Shown one piece after another: positions 34,298 through 43,471 of a stretch of DNA of 64,000 nt. Both the position numbers and the translations under genes were made by a program. The notes beneath the pieces were generated by a model that saw only the letters and a program-made list of their open reading frames with translations, ran no database searches and was not told where the DNA came from. The stretch covers positions 33,715-97,714 of the forward strand of contig CALGMR010000016.1 of the NCBI GenBank assembly GCA_937958815.1, in the 5' to 3' direction. How positions within the stretch are numbered: the stretch's first letter is position 1; each line of letters begins with the position of its first letter. Origin of the DNA: an uncultured Rhizobiaceae group bacterium (GTDB lineage Bacteria > Pseudomonadota > Alphaproteobacteria > Rhizobiales > Rhizobiaceae).

Positions 34298-37200
34298 TTT
34301 TCGTTCCTCTCAACTGTTCTAGTTCAAATTTTGCGGAGTTTGAGCGCGCTGTCCAGAGGCCTCGCTCTTGAGCCTCCAACAATCGCTCTGCCATTTCTTT
34401 CAATGCCTCAGGGTTTGCATCTGCCATAAACTGACGAACATCATCAGCAGCAACGAAGGCTTGATAGACAGCGTCAAAGTGATGGTCCCGCACCGCGCCA
34501 GTGGTGGCTGAAAATGCAAACAGATAATCAACTGTCGCTGCAATCTCGAATGCGCCCTTGTAACCGTGCCGCATCACCCCTGCGATCCATTTTGGGTTCA
34601 CCACACGGGCGCGAACCACGCGGCCAATCTCTTCTTCCAAAGTGCGCACCACGGGACGTTCAGGGCGGGAATGATCGTTGTGATAGACTGTCGGGCGATC
34701 ACCAGAAATATACTCGACTGCCGCCGTCATTCCGCCTTCAAATTGGTAGTAGTCATCTGAATCCAGCAAATCGTGCTCACGATTGTCTTGGTTATGAACA
34801 ACAGCTTCGACACCGCCCAAGCGCACTTTGAAACGATCCGATTCCGTTTCCCCTTCGGTATCAGCTCCATAGGCATAACTGCCCCACGCGAGATAGGCTT
34901 CCGCAAGATCGGCCTTTTCGTTCCAGCCTTTTTCGTCAATCAAAGCCTGAAGTCCTGCTCCATACGCACCGGGTTTTGAACCAAACACTCTAAAACCCGA
35001 ACGGCGTTTGGCTAGTTTTTCATCTACGCCTTGGGACATCAACTCAGCAAACTCGTCACTCACACGCTGGGCAATTGGGTTGTCTTTTGCATCCTCATCC
35101 AGAGCTGCAATGGCACGCACAGCACGATCAAAAAGATCGATCTGCGCGGGAAACGCATCACGGAAAAAGCCCGAAATGCGCAAGGTGACATCGACCCGAG
35201 GGCGACCCAATTCTGCCAATGTGACAATTTCAAAACCAGTGACACGCCGAGATGCGTGATCCCAAACAGGCTTTGCGCCAATCAAAGCCATAGCTTGGGC
35301 TATGTCATCGCCTCCGGTGCGCATATTTGATGTGCCCCAAGCTGACAAACCAAATGACGTTGGCCATTCCCCGTGATCTTGACGATGTCTTTTGATCAAA
35401 AGTTCAGCCGACTTTTGCCCCAAATACCAAGCAGCAGGTGTGGGAACAGCGCGAGAATCGACGGAATAAAAGTTTCGCCCTGTGGGCAAGACATCGCCAC
35501 GCCCACGACTTGGCGCACCCGATGGCCCAGCAGGGACAAATTCACCTGAAAGCCCTGTCATGAAACCGTTGAGCTCTGCAGTGCCGCAGGCATCAATTGC
35601 AGGCAAAGATGTTTCCTCAATGCCTTCAAGCACCGCTATCGTCGCCGCCCAGCTTTCATGGGGCATCTGTGTGCCTGCAACCAATTCAATCGCCAGCAAT
35701 TCAATGCGCTCAACTGTATCCCCGTTGCTGCGCCAGGCATCTACCAAAACAGCACCAAGTTCAGCTGGCTTTGCACCAGACCACGGCTTGCCCATGTCGC
35801 AATCAAGCGGATCAAAATCCAGTCCCAAATCGGATGCAATTGCGCGTTGAAGACTTTGATCCTTCCCCTCGCCCTGCCCACGCGGAACCCGCGCCAGCGC
35901 GACGGCCAGATCCGTTCTCAAATTTGCATTAGGTGACAAGCCAAATATGTGCAAGCCATCACGAATCTGCATTTCTTTCAGTTCGCACAGATAAGCGTCG
36001 AGCTTTTCCAACGCACCTGCTTCTTCTTCGTCTTTTTGAATACCCGCATCTTGATCAATGCCCGTATCGCGCATGAGATTGAGAATTTCTTTGCGCAGGT
36101 AGTCGAGCCTGCGCGGATCAACACCTGCAGCTTCGTAATATTCATCCACCAGAGCTTCGAGCTCTTTCAGCGGGCCATAGCTTTCAGCCCGCGTGAGAGG
36201 TGGTGTTAAGTGGTCAATAATAACGGCAGAGGAACGCCGTTTTGCTTGTGTCCCCTCACCCGGATCATTGACGATGAACGGATAGAGATGGGGCGTTGGC
36301 CCAAAAATCGCTTCTGGATAACAGGTTTCTGATAGTGCCAGCGCCTTACCAGGCAACCATTCCATATTTCCATGCTTGCCCATATGCGCAATGACATGCG
36401 CACCATACTCGTGACGCAAGAACATATAAGTCGCAAAATATCCGTGCGGTGGCACAAGGTCTGGCGAATGATAGCTCTCGGTAGGGTCGATATTGTATCC
36501 CCGCGCAGGCTGGATGCCGATCAAGGTTTCCCCATATCGCGTCAATGGCAAAGCAAAGACTTCACGCTCGGCAACAAAATAGGGATCATCTTCAGGCGCG
36601 CCCCATCTGGAGGTCACCTCTTCCTGAATCTGAATTGGAAGCTTCGCGAACAAGACCTTGTATTGATTCAAAGAAAGAACTTCACGCACTTCCCGCCCAA
36701 CAGTGGCGGCGTTGGTCACACCCTTTTGCAAATGCTCAATCAGGGCATCACTGTTGTTCGGCAAGTTTGCGACCGCATAACCTTCAGCTTGCATCGTTTT
36801 CAAAACGTTCAACACTGCTGCTGGTGTGTCGAGCCCGACGCCATTGGCCAAACGCCCATCTTTGTTGGGATAGTTCGCCATCAACAACGCAACACGCCGT
36901 TCGCCTAGTGTCGCACGGCGAAGCTTCGCCCAATTCGCGGCCAGTTCAGCCACAAACTCTACCCGATCGGCAACAGCCACGTGCTGAACGATATTCGCCT
37001 GTGTGGCTTCATCGAAATTATCGGCATTTTTGAAAGCGATGGCACGAGACAAGACGCGCCCATCAACTTCTGGCAACACAACGTTCATTGCCAAGTCGCG
37101 CGACGACAAGCCCTGGGTCGAGCCGTCCCACCCTTCAAAACTGCCACCAGCCAAGACAGCTTGTAGAACGACTGCCCCGCCTTCTTCAAGAACCGTTGGC

Positions 37201-38033
37201 ACATGAGCACCATCAGGTGATGAAACAGCGAAACCCGTAAGATTGATCACCACATCTGGAGTGGCTTGACCAAACAAAGAACGCACCGTTTCTTGCGAAA
37301 CCGCATCTTTCAGCGAAGACACAAAAATAGGCAGAGCATTCACGCCTGCATCGCGCAACGCATCGACCAATGCCTGAATGGGTTGAGTGTTTCCTGATTG
37401 AACAAGTGCCCGATAAAATGTGACAGCCGCTATAGGGGCATCGGGAAGCCATTGCGCCTGCAAACCTTCAACCGTGCAGGCCTTTGCGTCTGCCGACCAC
37501 AAACCGGCTTTTAGCAGTGGAGATGCAGCTGCAACTTGATCAACTTCGCCATCCAAAACTTCGCGTGCATAGACCAAGAAATTTTGTGCGTTGGTCGCTC
37601 CACCTTGGATCAAATAAGACCAGAGCGACAAACGGTGCGCTTCATCTTCTGTATTGAACCGATCCAGACCGGGGTCAGGCTTATCGTCCCCCGGCAAAAC
37701 AATCAGCTTTACGCCATGCTGGAGGCACGTAGCGTGAACTTGTTCTAGCCCATAAGGCCAATAACTCTCGCCGCCCAACACGCGCACAATCACCAATTTA
37801 GAAGCGGCAATGGTGTTCTCGCAATAAACATCGATTGATAGAGGATGCGCCAAAGCCATCATATTCGCCAAACGCAGTGTTGGCGGGTTGTCGACCTGTC
37901 CAAGCGCCGAAGAAAGACTCGCCAGTTCGGTATCAGCCGCTGAAATGAAAACGATATCGGCTGGCGTTTGCCCTAGATCAATCGCTTCCTCCGCATCAGC
38001 AAGCGAGCCTTTTTGCGCAAGAAGAAGATGCAT
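34281..38033 (-). CDS. cobN: Aerobic cobaltochelatase large subunit CobN
   Basis: A 1250-residue protein, the usual size for CobN, which binds hydrogenobyrinic acid a,c-diamide and receives cobalt with the AAA+ partners CobS and CobT (not in this window). Recognised stretches include MANYPNKDGRLANGVGLDTP, HMGKHGNMEWLPGKALALS (the BchH/CobN hallmark), DHLTPPLTRAESYGPLKELE, and SGDRPTVYHNDHS near the C-terminus. It follows cobW with a three-base gap and overlaps cobO by 17 bases. Its presence implies that late cobalt insertion is possible in this organism, which contrasts with cbiX in the same operon. Confidence 0.95.
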   Translation of the reverse strand: MHLLLAQKGSLADAEEAIDLGQTPADIVFISAADTELASLSSALGQVDNPPTLRLANMMALAHPLSIDVYCENTIAASKLVIVRVLGGESYWPYGLEQVHATCLQHGVKLIVLPGDDKPDPGLDRFNTEDEAHRLSLWSYLIQGGATNAQNFLVYAREVLDGEVDQVAAASPLLKAGLWSADAKACTVEGLQAQWLPDAPIAAVTFYRALVQSGNTQPIQALVDALRDAGVNALPIFVSSLKDAVSQETVRSLFGQATPDVVINLTGFAVSSPDGAHVPTVLEEGGAVVLQAVLAGGSFEGWDGSTQGLSSRDLAMNVVLPEVDGRVLSRAIAFKNADNFDEATQANIVQHVAVADRVEFVAELAANWAKLRRATLGERRVALLMANYPNKDGRLANGVGLDTPAAVLNVLKTMQAEGYAVANLPNNSDALIEHLQKGVTNAATVGREVREVLSLNQYKVLFAKLPIQIQEEVTSRWGAPEDDPYFVAEREVFALPLTRYGETLIGIQPARGYNIDPTESYHSPDLVPPHGYFATYMFLRHEYGAHVIAHMGKHGNMEWLPGKALALSETCYPEAIFGPTPHLYPFIVNDPGEGTQAKRRSSAVIIDHLTPPLTRAESYGPLKELEALVDEYYEAAGVDPRRLDYLRKEILNLMRDTGIDQDAGIQKDEEEAGALEKLDAYLCELKEMQIRDGLHIFGLSPNANLRTDLAVALARVPRGQGEGKDQSLQRAIASDLGLDFDPLDCDMGKPWSGAKPAELGAVLVDAWRSNGDTVERIELLAIELVAGTQMPHESWAATIAVLEGIEETSLPAIDACGTAELNGFMTGLSGEFVPAGPSGAPSRGRGDVLPTGRNFYSVDSRAVPTPAAWYLGQKSAELLIKRHRQDHGEWPTSFGLSAWGTSNMRTGGDDIAQAMALIGAKPVWDHASRRVTGFEIVTLAELGRPRVDVTLRISGFFRDAFPAQIDLFDRAVRAIAALDEDAKDNPIAQRVSDEFAELMSQGVDEKLAKRRSGFRVFGSKPGAYGAGLQALIDEKGWNEKADLAEAYLAWGSYAYGADTEGETESDRFKVRLGGVEAVVHNQDNREHDLLDSDDYYQFEGGMTAAVEYISGDRPTVYHNDHSRPERPVVRTLEEEIGRVVRARVVNPKWIAGVMRHGYKGAFEIAATVDYLFAFSATTGAVRDHHFDAVYQAFVAADDVRQFMADANPEALKEMAERLLEAQERGLWTARSNSAKFELEQLRGTKNGQEI

Positions 38034-38036
38034 TAA

Positions 38037-39092
38037 TTATGTGAGCGCAGCTGCAACTTCGTCGAGCACGCCCCCTTCGTCAAAATCATGCTGACCAATC
38101 ACAACCAAACGGCTGCCACGTTTTTCATCCGGCTGCCAATCGCGATCAAAATAAGTGTCGATGCGTTTGCCAACCGCTTGGATCACCATACGCATTGGCT
38201 TGTCTTTGATTTCCAAAAAGCCCTTCAAACGCAAAACGTCGTGGTCGCCGATGCTTTTGGTCAATGCAGCAACCAGCGCTTTCGGGTCGCTCACCGCGCC
38301 ACCTTCAACCACAAAGCTTTCAAAATCGTCGTGGTCGTGTTCATGGCCATCTTCATGGTGCATTTCATGATGGCTGCGACGTGAAGCCATGTCGTTTTCT
38401 GTGCCGATACCCAAACCCAACAGAATTTCCGCAGATGGGGCATTGCCTTCGCCAGCGCGGATGAGCTTCACACGACGTTCAGTGGCGTCCCGCACTTCAC
38501 CTTCAACAAAATCCATACGCTCGGCAGGCACGAGATCTGTCTTATTGAGAACAATCATGTCGGCACACGTAATCTGATCTTCAAACAGTTCTTCCAGCGG
38601 GCTTTCGTGGTCGAGGCTTTCATCGCTTTCGCGTTGTTCTTGAACCGCATGATGATCATGCGCAAAACGGCCATCCGCAACAGCTGCTGAATCGACCACG
38701 GTTACCACACCATCGACTGTCACCTGCTCGCGAATTTCAGGCCAGTTGAAGGCGTTGACCAGCGGTTGCGGCAGCGCCAGACCAGAGGTTTCAATAACGA
38801 TATGATCAGGTCGACGATCACTCTCCATCAATTTTGTGATCGTGGGAATGAAATCGTCCGCAACTGTGCAGCAAATGCATCCGTTGGTCAGTTCAACAAT
38901 GTCATCTTCCGTGCAGGTTTCATCGCCACACCCTGCCAGCACGTCACCATCGACACCTAAATCTCCAAACTCGTTGATGATCAGCGCAATACGTTTTCCA
39001 TTGGCAGTCGCCAGCAAGTTGCGCACAAGCGTTGTTTTGCCAGCCCCCAGAAAACCAGTGATCACTGTGGCGGGAATTTTTTGAGCGTCCAT
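38037..39092 (-). CDS. cobW: CobW, COG0523 metal-chaperone GTPase
   Basis: A 351-residue G3E GTPase. Seen: Walker A GFLGAGKTT (13-21), the metal-binding CxCC motif (Cys72, Cys74, Cys75), NKTD for guanine, and a His/Glu/Asp-rich loop (HHEMHHEDGHEHDHDD) in the second half, before the CobW C-terminal domain. CobW proteins bind cobalt with GTP and are proposed to hand it to CobN. Its place between cobU and cobN fits that role. It starts seven bases after the cobU stop. Confidence 0.94.
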   Translation of the reverse strand: MDAQKIPATVITGFLGAGKTTLVRNLLATANGKRIALIINEFGDLGVDGDVLAGCGDETCTEDDIVELTNGCICCTVADDFIPTITKLMESDRRPDHIVIETSGLALPQPLVNAFNWPEIREQVTVDGVVTVVDSAAVADGRFAHDHHAVQEQRESDESLDHESPLEELFEDQITCADMIVLNKTDLVPAERMDFVEGEVRDATERRVKLIRAGEGNAPSAEILLGLGIGTENDMASRRSHHEMHHEDGHEHDHDDFESFVVEGGAVSDPKALVAALTKSIGDHDVLRLKGFLEIKDKPMRMVIQAVGKRIDTYFDRDWQPDEKRGSRLVVIGQHDFDEGGVLDEVAAALT

Positions 39093-39099
39093 GTCGATC

Positions 39100-39630
39100 T
39101 CACTTCAATTTTTGCGGCAGTCCCGCTGTGACGAACCAAACGTGGTGCACAGTGGCTGCGAGGTTTTGGTGCAGTCTTCCAGCGTGATCACGAAAATCAC
39201 GCGCCATTTTTTCCATTGGCACAATGCCCTGCCCCACCTCATTGGAAACGAAAAGAATGTTCGCTCCGCTGTTCATGAAGTTCGGCAGTGCCTGGCAAAG
39301 AGCATCGCATTCAGCGTTTACATCGCGCTCGGCCATTATGAGATTGGTCAGCCAAAGCGTCAGACAATCAACAAGAATGCAGGCATTCTGCGAAGCGGCT
39401 TGTTCCAGAGCGGAAACCAGTGCCAGCGGCTCTTCAACGAGATCCCATTCAGATCCGCGCCTTTCACGGTGGATTGAAATACGATCTTCCATCTCACCAT
39501 CAAACGCCTGGCTTGTGGCGAGATAGATTTTCGTTAAACCGCTTTCGTCAACCAGACGCTCTGCAAATGCACTTTTGCCAGACCGCGCCCCGCCCAGAAT
39601 GAGCGACGCGCCAGCTTTAAATTGTGTCAT
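39100..39630 (-). CDS. cobU: Adenosylcobinamide kinase / guanylyltransferase
   Basis: A 176-residue bifunctional enzyme (CobU in Salmonella, CobP in Pseudomonas) that phosphorylates and then activates cobinamide with GMP for nucleotide-loop assembly. P-loop LILGGARSGKSAFAERL (about 9-25), the IHRERRGSEW guanylylation region with its conserved His, and DCLTLWLTN followed by VSNEVGQGIVP are all diagnostic. ATG 39630 is ten bases after the hupE stop; a longer frame to 39735 overlaps hupE and is not family-like. Confidence 0.93.
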   Translation of the reverse strand: MTQFKAGASLILGGARSGKSAFAERLVDESGLTKIYLATSQAFDGEMEDRISIHRERRGSEWDLVEEPLALVSALEQAASQNACILVDCLTLWLTNLIMAERDVNAECDALCQALPNFMNSGANILFVSNEVGQGIVPMEKMARDFRDHAGRLHQNLAATVHHVWFVTAGLPQKLK

Positions 39631-39640
39631 TTGGGTCGGG

Positions 39641-40282
39641 TTAAGCGATGCCAAATGCGGCGTTGATGGCCTTTTCACCAACCAACAACAGGCCTGCGCC
39701 AGCAACCATACCGCCGCCGATACGTGCTGGAACATTGGCGATCAAGTCATTGGCTTTGCCAAGAACTGTGACGATGCCTGTGCCAGCAACAATTGCGATG
39801 GCATATTGTGTAAGACCAAAGCCAGCAAGGTAAGCCACAACTGGTGTTGCCTCAGCGCCGAAGATTGCCTCACCATAAGCGTGACCATGAAACAGACCCG
39901 CAATAGCAAACAATGCTGCATAGGCAACAAAAGGAATTTTCTTACCGGAAATAAGCATCAAACCAGCCGCAGCCACAGAAAGCGACACAACGAATTCAAC
40001 CATCGGCAAATCAATCGCCATCAAGTGAATGCCTGTACCTGCCAATGTCGCGATGATGAAGAAGGCAGGCAATGCAAAGCGCGCGCCGATTGCAAATGCA
40101 GCGATTCCCACAGCAACAATAAATGCCAGATGATCAAGCCCAAGAATTGGGTGGCCGATGCCAGACAACAGGCCTTGGCCCAGAGTCGTGGGCGTTTCGC
40201 CCGCCATTGGGTGGTGTGCAAATGCTGATGTAGAAAATGTGGTCGCTAGTGCGATTGCACCTGCAAAAGATAGCTTATTCAT
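39641..40282 (-). CDS. hupE: HupE/UreJ-family metal permease, probable cobalt importer
   Basis: A 213-residue membrane protein with a signal-like first segment (1-22, ending AFA), then the metal-site start HHPMAGETP, about six transmembrane helices, and the family element GIGHPILGLDHLAF plus HGHAYGE. HupE/UreJ proteins carry nickel or cobalt. Here the gene is the first one behind a B12 riboswitch and in front of cobU-cobW-cobN, which points to cobalt. A GGGAG ribosome site lies about 11 bases before the ATG. Confidence 0.88.
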   Translation of the reverse strand: MNKLSFAGAIALATTFSTSAFAHHPMAGETPTTLGQGLLSGIGHPILGLDHLAFIVAVGIAAFAIGARFALPAFFIIATLAGTGIHLMAIDLPMVEFVVSLSVAAAGLMLISGKKIPFVAYAALFAIAGLFHGHAYGEAIFGAEATPVVAYLAGFGLTQYAIAIVAGTGIVTVLGKANDLIANVPARIGGGMVAGAGLLLVGEKAINAAFGIA

Positions 40283-40419
40283 TGGTCAAACAACTCCCGT
40301 GTTATGCCTGTTTGGCGGGGAGCAAATGCAATCAATGGAGCAAAGCAATAAGCGCTCATCCAACGAATGCAACGGAACATCCCCGTCCGTTAAAATCATG
40401 TGGAACAGAATGTTCCGCC

Positions 40420-40610
40420 GCAAATGGCAGGTCTCCTGGCTACGGATCAACGGCTGACTGTCCACCTTCCCGCCTCTTAAAGGCAGTGGCTTTTATTGGA
40501 CAGGGCCTCACCGCTACAGTCGCGGGGTCGGCTGTGGTTCAGGCTCCCGAATTGGGTCAACCCGTCACATTCCCTTTTGCTCTTCGAATCCATTCTCACA
40601 GATATGACGA
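40420..40610 (-). ncRNA. Cobalamin (B12) riboswitch
   Basis: On the minus strand the B12 box AGCCAGGAGACCTGCC is present at 40441-40426. Upstream of it, in order, are GGGAATGTGACGGG, the CCCCGCGACTGTAGCGG core and GCCACTG with GGGAAGGTGG, all in the expected order and spacing for the adenosylcobalamin riboswitch. It precedes hupE and hence the long cob operon, so high cobalamin should shut the operon down. A hairpin GGAACA/TGTTCC (40402-40416) just downstream may be part of the expression platform that hides the ribosome site. The outer borders are approximate. Confidence 0.93.
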
Positions 40611-40628
40611 AGACCATATGCAGGTGCG

Positions 40629-40657
40629 ACTAAATAGCCCGACACCAGCTGAGTCAA
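40629..40657 (-). promoter_or_regulatory. Putative sigma-70-type promoter of the riboswitch operon
   Basis: On the minus strand, TTGACT (40657-40652) and TTTAGT (40634-40629) are 17 bases apart, just upstream of the riboswitch and after the cobQ stop at 40700. Transcription would start near 40622. Confidence 0.45.
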
Positions 40658-40699
40658 TCGCGAAAACGACATGCCTTGCCGTAATGCCAAAAAAGGAGG

Positions 40700-42181
40700 T
40701 TATAGCTCGAAAATTCGTGGATCAATCAGAGGTTCAAGATGATCTGCCAGAGCATCAAGGGCGGTTTCCACCTCGCGTTTGTAGTCAACGGAGGAGATGG
40801 TGAACCCCATGTCGCGCAATAAATCTTCACGCCACTGATCGGTGGCAAACATTCCGTGCAAATAGCATCCACGCACCAAACCATCGCTGGACACAGCCCC
40901 ATCCGCCTTATGGTCGATATGGATCATTGGGTTGGCGCAATCTGAACCTTTGGTACGCCCCATATGGATTTCATACCCGTTCAAGGGCTGGCCGGATTTC
41001 GCGTCTGTGGCGCTGCTGTTGAGAACCGTTTTGGATGGCACCAAAACCGTTTCAACATCAAGCAAGCCCAACCCGTTTGCTGCGCGTTCCTTACCCTCAA
41101 TTCCGTCAGGGTCTCTCACCACCATACCCAACATTTGATAGCCACCACAGATGCCGATCACATGCCCGCCCCGCGCCACATGATTCAATATCTCGACATC
41201 CCAGCCTAACGCCTTGATTTGATTCATATCTGCAATGGTCGATTTCGACCCAGGCAAGATCACGAGTTTTGCATTTTGTGGCCATTCATCACCGGGATTG
41301 ACAAAAACCACCCGAACACCCGGCTGCAATTTCAATGGATCTAAATCGTCGAAATTAGAAATGCGCGACAGAACAGGAACGGCAATCACATCGCCATCTT
41401 TGGATTGAGCAATAGTTTGTTCCAAAGCCACCGAATCTTCCGCAGGCAAGCGTGCCACGTCAGGCAAATAGGGTACGACGCCGAAACTCGGCCAACCCGT
41501 GAACTCTTTAATTTGTTCTAGCCCGCGGTCGAACAGCGTTACATCGCCGCGAAACTTGTTGATGAGATAGCCTCGGATCATATCACGATCTTCGTCGGGC
41601 AGAATTGTGTGGGTGCCAACGATGGACGCAATGACACCACCACGATCAATATCTCCCACCAGAACCACAGGCACATCGACCTGTGTGGCAAACCCCATAT
41701 TGGCGATATCACCCGCACGCAGATTGATTTCTGCGGGACTGCCCGCTCCTTCCACAATCACAAGATCGCATTGGGACTGCAATTCGCGATAGCTCTCCAT
41801 CACTGCACCAAGCAATTGCGGTTTCAGCTTTTGGTAGTCTCGACCTTTGGCTGCACCCCAGACTTTGCCATGAACAATGATCTGACTGCCCGTTTCGCTT
41901 TGTGGTTTTAGCAAGACCGGATTCATGTGAATGGACGACGGCACCCCGCATGCCAAAGCCTGCAACCATTGGGCACGGCCGATTTCCCCTCCGGTCCCAT
42001 CTTCCAGCGGAAGATCGGCAACAGCCGCGTTGTTGGACATGTTTTGCGGCTTGAAAGGTCTCACCGACATCCCTTGACGCGTCGCCAAACGGCAAAGACC
42101 AGCGACAAGCACAGTCTTGCCCACATCAGAGCCTGTGCCTTGCAGCATCACCGCACGAGATTTTGGTTTTTGATCCATCAT
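40700..42181 (-). CDS. cobQ: Adenosylcobyric acid synthase
   Basis: A 493-residue amidotransferase that amidates the b, d, e and g side chains of adenosylcobyrinic diamide. N-terminal P-loop MLQGTGSDVGKTVL (about 11-24) and FKPQNMSNNAAV. The central part has VVLVGDIDRGGVIAS. The C-terminal glutamine amidotransferase has its nucleophile in GICGGYQMLGM and its histidine in GCYLHGMF. The open frame reaches 42382, but the protein family begins at the Met-Met-Asp pair (ATG 42181 or 42178). It is upstream of the riboswitch and so not under it; a structured stretch with a terminator lies between it and the preceding operon. Confidence 0.94.
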   Translation of the reverse strand: MMDQKPKSRAVMLQGTGSDVGKTVLVAGLCRLATRQGMSVRPFKPQNMSNNAAVADLPLEDGTGGEIGRAQWLQALACGVPSSIHMNPVLLKPQSETGSQIIVHGKVWGAAKGRDYQKLKPQLLGAVMESYRELQSQCDLVIVEGAGSPAEINLRAGDIANMGFATQVDVPVVLVGDIDRGGVIASIVGTHTILPDEDRDMIRGYLINKFRGDVTLFDRGLEQIKEFTGWPSFGVVPYLPDVARLPAEDSVALEQTIAQSKDGDVIAVPVLSRISNFDDLDPLKLQPGVRVVFVNPGDEWPQNAKLVILPGSKSTIADMNQIKALGWDVEILNHVARGGHVIGICGGYQMLGMVVRDPDGIEGKERAANGLGLLDVETVLVPSKTVLNSSATDAKSGQPLNGYEIHMGRTKGSDCANPMIHIDHKADGAVSSDGLVRGCYLHGMFATDQWREDLLRDMGFTISSVDYKREVETALDALADHLEPLIDPRIFEL

Positions 42182-42229
42182 CAGCTGCAATAGCGCAGGA
42201 CAAAACAGTTGAACAGGCATCAACACATT

Positions 42230-42282
42230 TGAAAAACGAAAAACGCTCCGCAAATCCCATACACGAAGGATTTGCAGAGCGT
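42230..42282 (-). terminator. Strong intrinsic terminator upstream of cobQ
   Basis: Stem of 6 bp (42243-42248 with 42277-42282) and 8 bp (42250-42257 with 42268-42275) separated by one mismatch, 10-base loop, then a T-run broken by CG on the minus strand (TTTTTCGTTTTTC). It ends whatever RNA is made between 42568 and here, or acts as an attenuator for cobQ, which starts 49 bases further on. Confidence 0.75.
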
Positions 42283-42424
42283 CATCGTACTCAATGCACT
42301 GTACATTTTGCCAACAGATACGCGTTGGCGAATTTCTTTCCCGGTACGCAATACCTTTTCCGGAAAGCAAGACGGAGATCAATCTGTCTTGAAGATATGT
42401 TTAGACCCTGTTTCCTAACAGGCC
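42230..42424 (-). ncRNA. Possible structured leader RNA or small RNA before cobQ
   Basis: The 387-base gap between the 3-hydroxyisobutyrate dehydrogenase gene and cobQ has no gene, but its minus strand shows successive hairpins. They are CCTGTT/AACAGG (about 42407-42422), AAGAC/GTCTT around 42372-42391, GCCAAC/GTTGGC (about 42311-42330), then a strong terminator. This pattern fits either an independent small RNA or an attenuator leader for cobQ. No B12 box or other riboswitch consensus that I know is present. Confidence 0.35.
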
Positions 42425-42501
42425 GCTAATGAGTGGTTAAGCAAAAGGAAATCCACATGGAATTTTTTGCCGCCTTACCAATGTGTTACTGCTAAAATTA
42501 A

Positions 42502-42519
42502 GTTTTGCCTAAGCAAAAC
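42502..42519 (-). terminator. Probable terminator of the valine-type operon
   Basis: Perfect 7-bp stem GTTTTGC/GCAAAAC with a 4-base loop, followed on the minus strand by TTAATTTTA. It lies about 50 bases after the stop of the gene ending at 42569. Confidence 0.5.
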
Positions 42520-42568
42520 ATGGGGGTTTTACCTTGAGCAGTTTACACTTCGCATTTGAAAAATAATT

Positions 42569-43453
42569 TTATTTTTTTTCAGCCTGCAGCATTTTAATGA
42601 TGCCCGAGAAATCCACGTCCGAATGACCATCGTTGCAAAATTGTTCATACAGGTCTTTCGCATGGGCACCCAAAGGCGTTGAAGCGCCTGACTGTTTGGC
42701 CGCTTCTTGCGCCAAACCCAGGTCTTTCAGCATCAAAGCAGCGGCAAATCCGGGCTTATAGTCGTTGTTTGCTGGAGACGTGGGAACAGGCCCGGGAACC
42801 GGACAATACGTGTTGGTTGACCAGCTTTGCCCAGAGGCCGTTGAAACAACATCAAACAATGCCTGGTCTTGCAAACCCAGACGGCGGCCCATTTCAAAGG
42901 CTTCGCACGTTCCAATCATTGTGACTGCGAGGATCATATTGTTGCAAACCTTTGCGGCCTGCCCTGCTGTGGCTTCGCCACACCGCACGGTGCGACTGCC
43001 CATTGGATCTAAAATGGGTTCTGCACGGTCCAAAGCGGCTGCGCTGCCGCCAGCCATAAAGGTGAGTGTTCCATTGATCGCGCCCATAATGCCGCCAGAA
43101 ACGGGCGCATCAACACTTACCGCACCAACCTTGTTTGCCATGTCGTGAGCAGACTTTGCGGATTCGATATCCACAGTCGAACAATCAATCATCAATGTGT
43201 GTGCAGAAACAAAGGGGCAGATCTCGTCATAGACGGCGACTACATGTTTGCCCGCTGGCAGCATGGTGATCACAACTTCTGCGTCTTCCACGGCGTCGAT
43301 CGCGGTTTCCGCAATAGAGCAACCGCCGTCCTGCGCAATTTTGATCGTTTCAGAAGAAAGATCAAAAGCGCGGACGTCATGACCTGCCTTCACTAAATTG
43401 AGCGCCATTGGCCCGCCCATATTTCCAAGACCAATAAATCCGATAACTGCCAT
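42569..43453 (-). CDS. mmsB: 3-hydroxyisobutyrate dehydrogenase
   Basis: A 294-residue NAD-dependent beta-hydroxyacid dehydrogenase that oxidises 3-hydroxyisobutyrate to methylmalonate semialdehyde in valine breakdown. Rossmann start GFIGLGNMGGPMALNLVKAGH, substrate motif DAPVSGGIMGAINGTLTFMAGG, the catalytic lysine region GQAAKVCNNM, and a C-terminal KDLGLAQEAAKQSG are all typical. It is third in a leftward operon after an acyl-CoA dehydrogenase (18 bases between) and a transaminase. Confidence 0.9.
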   Translation of the reverse strand: MAVIGFIGLGNMGGPMALNLVKAGHDVRAFDLSSETIKIAQDGGCSIAETAIDAVEDAEVVITMLPAGKHVVAVYDEICPFVSAHTLMIDCSTVDIESAKSAHDMANKVGAVSVDAPVSGGIMGAINGTLTFMAGGSAAALDRAEPILDPMGSRTVRCGEATAGQAAKVCNNMILAVTMIGTCEAFEMGRRLGLQDQALFDVVSTASGQSWSTNTYCPVPGPVPTSPANNDYKPGFAAALMLKDLGLAQEAAKQSGASTPLGAHAKDLYEQFCNDGHSDVDFSGIIKMLQAEKK

Positions 43454-43471
43454 AACCTTCGCCCCTAAATA

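Noticed and set aside
42286..42568. Second B12 riboswitch before cobQ
   Set aside because: I looked for the B12 box and the CCCGC-ACTG core on both strands and did not find them; the stretch is only reported as an unknown structured RNA.
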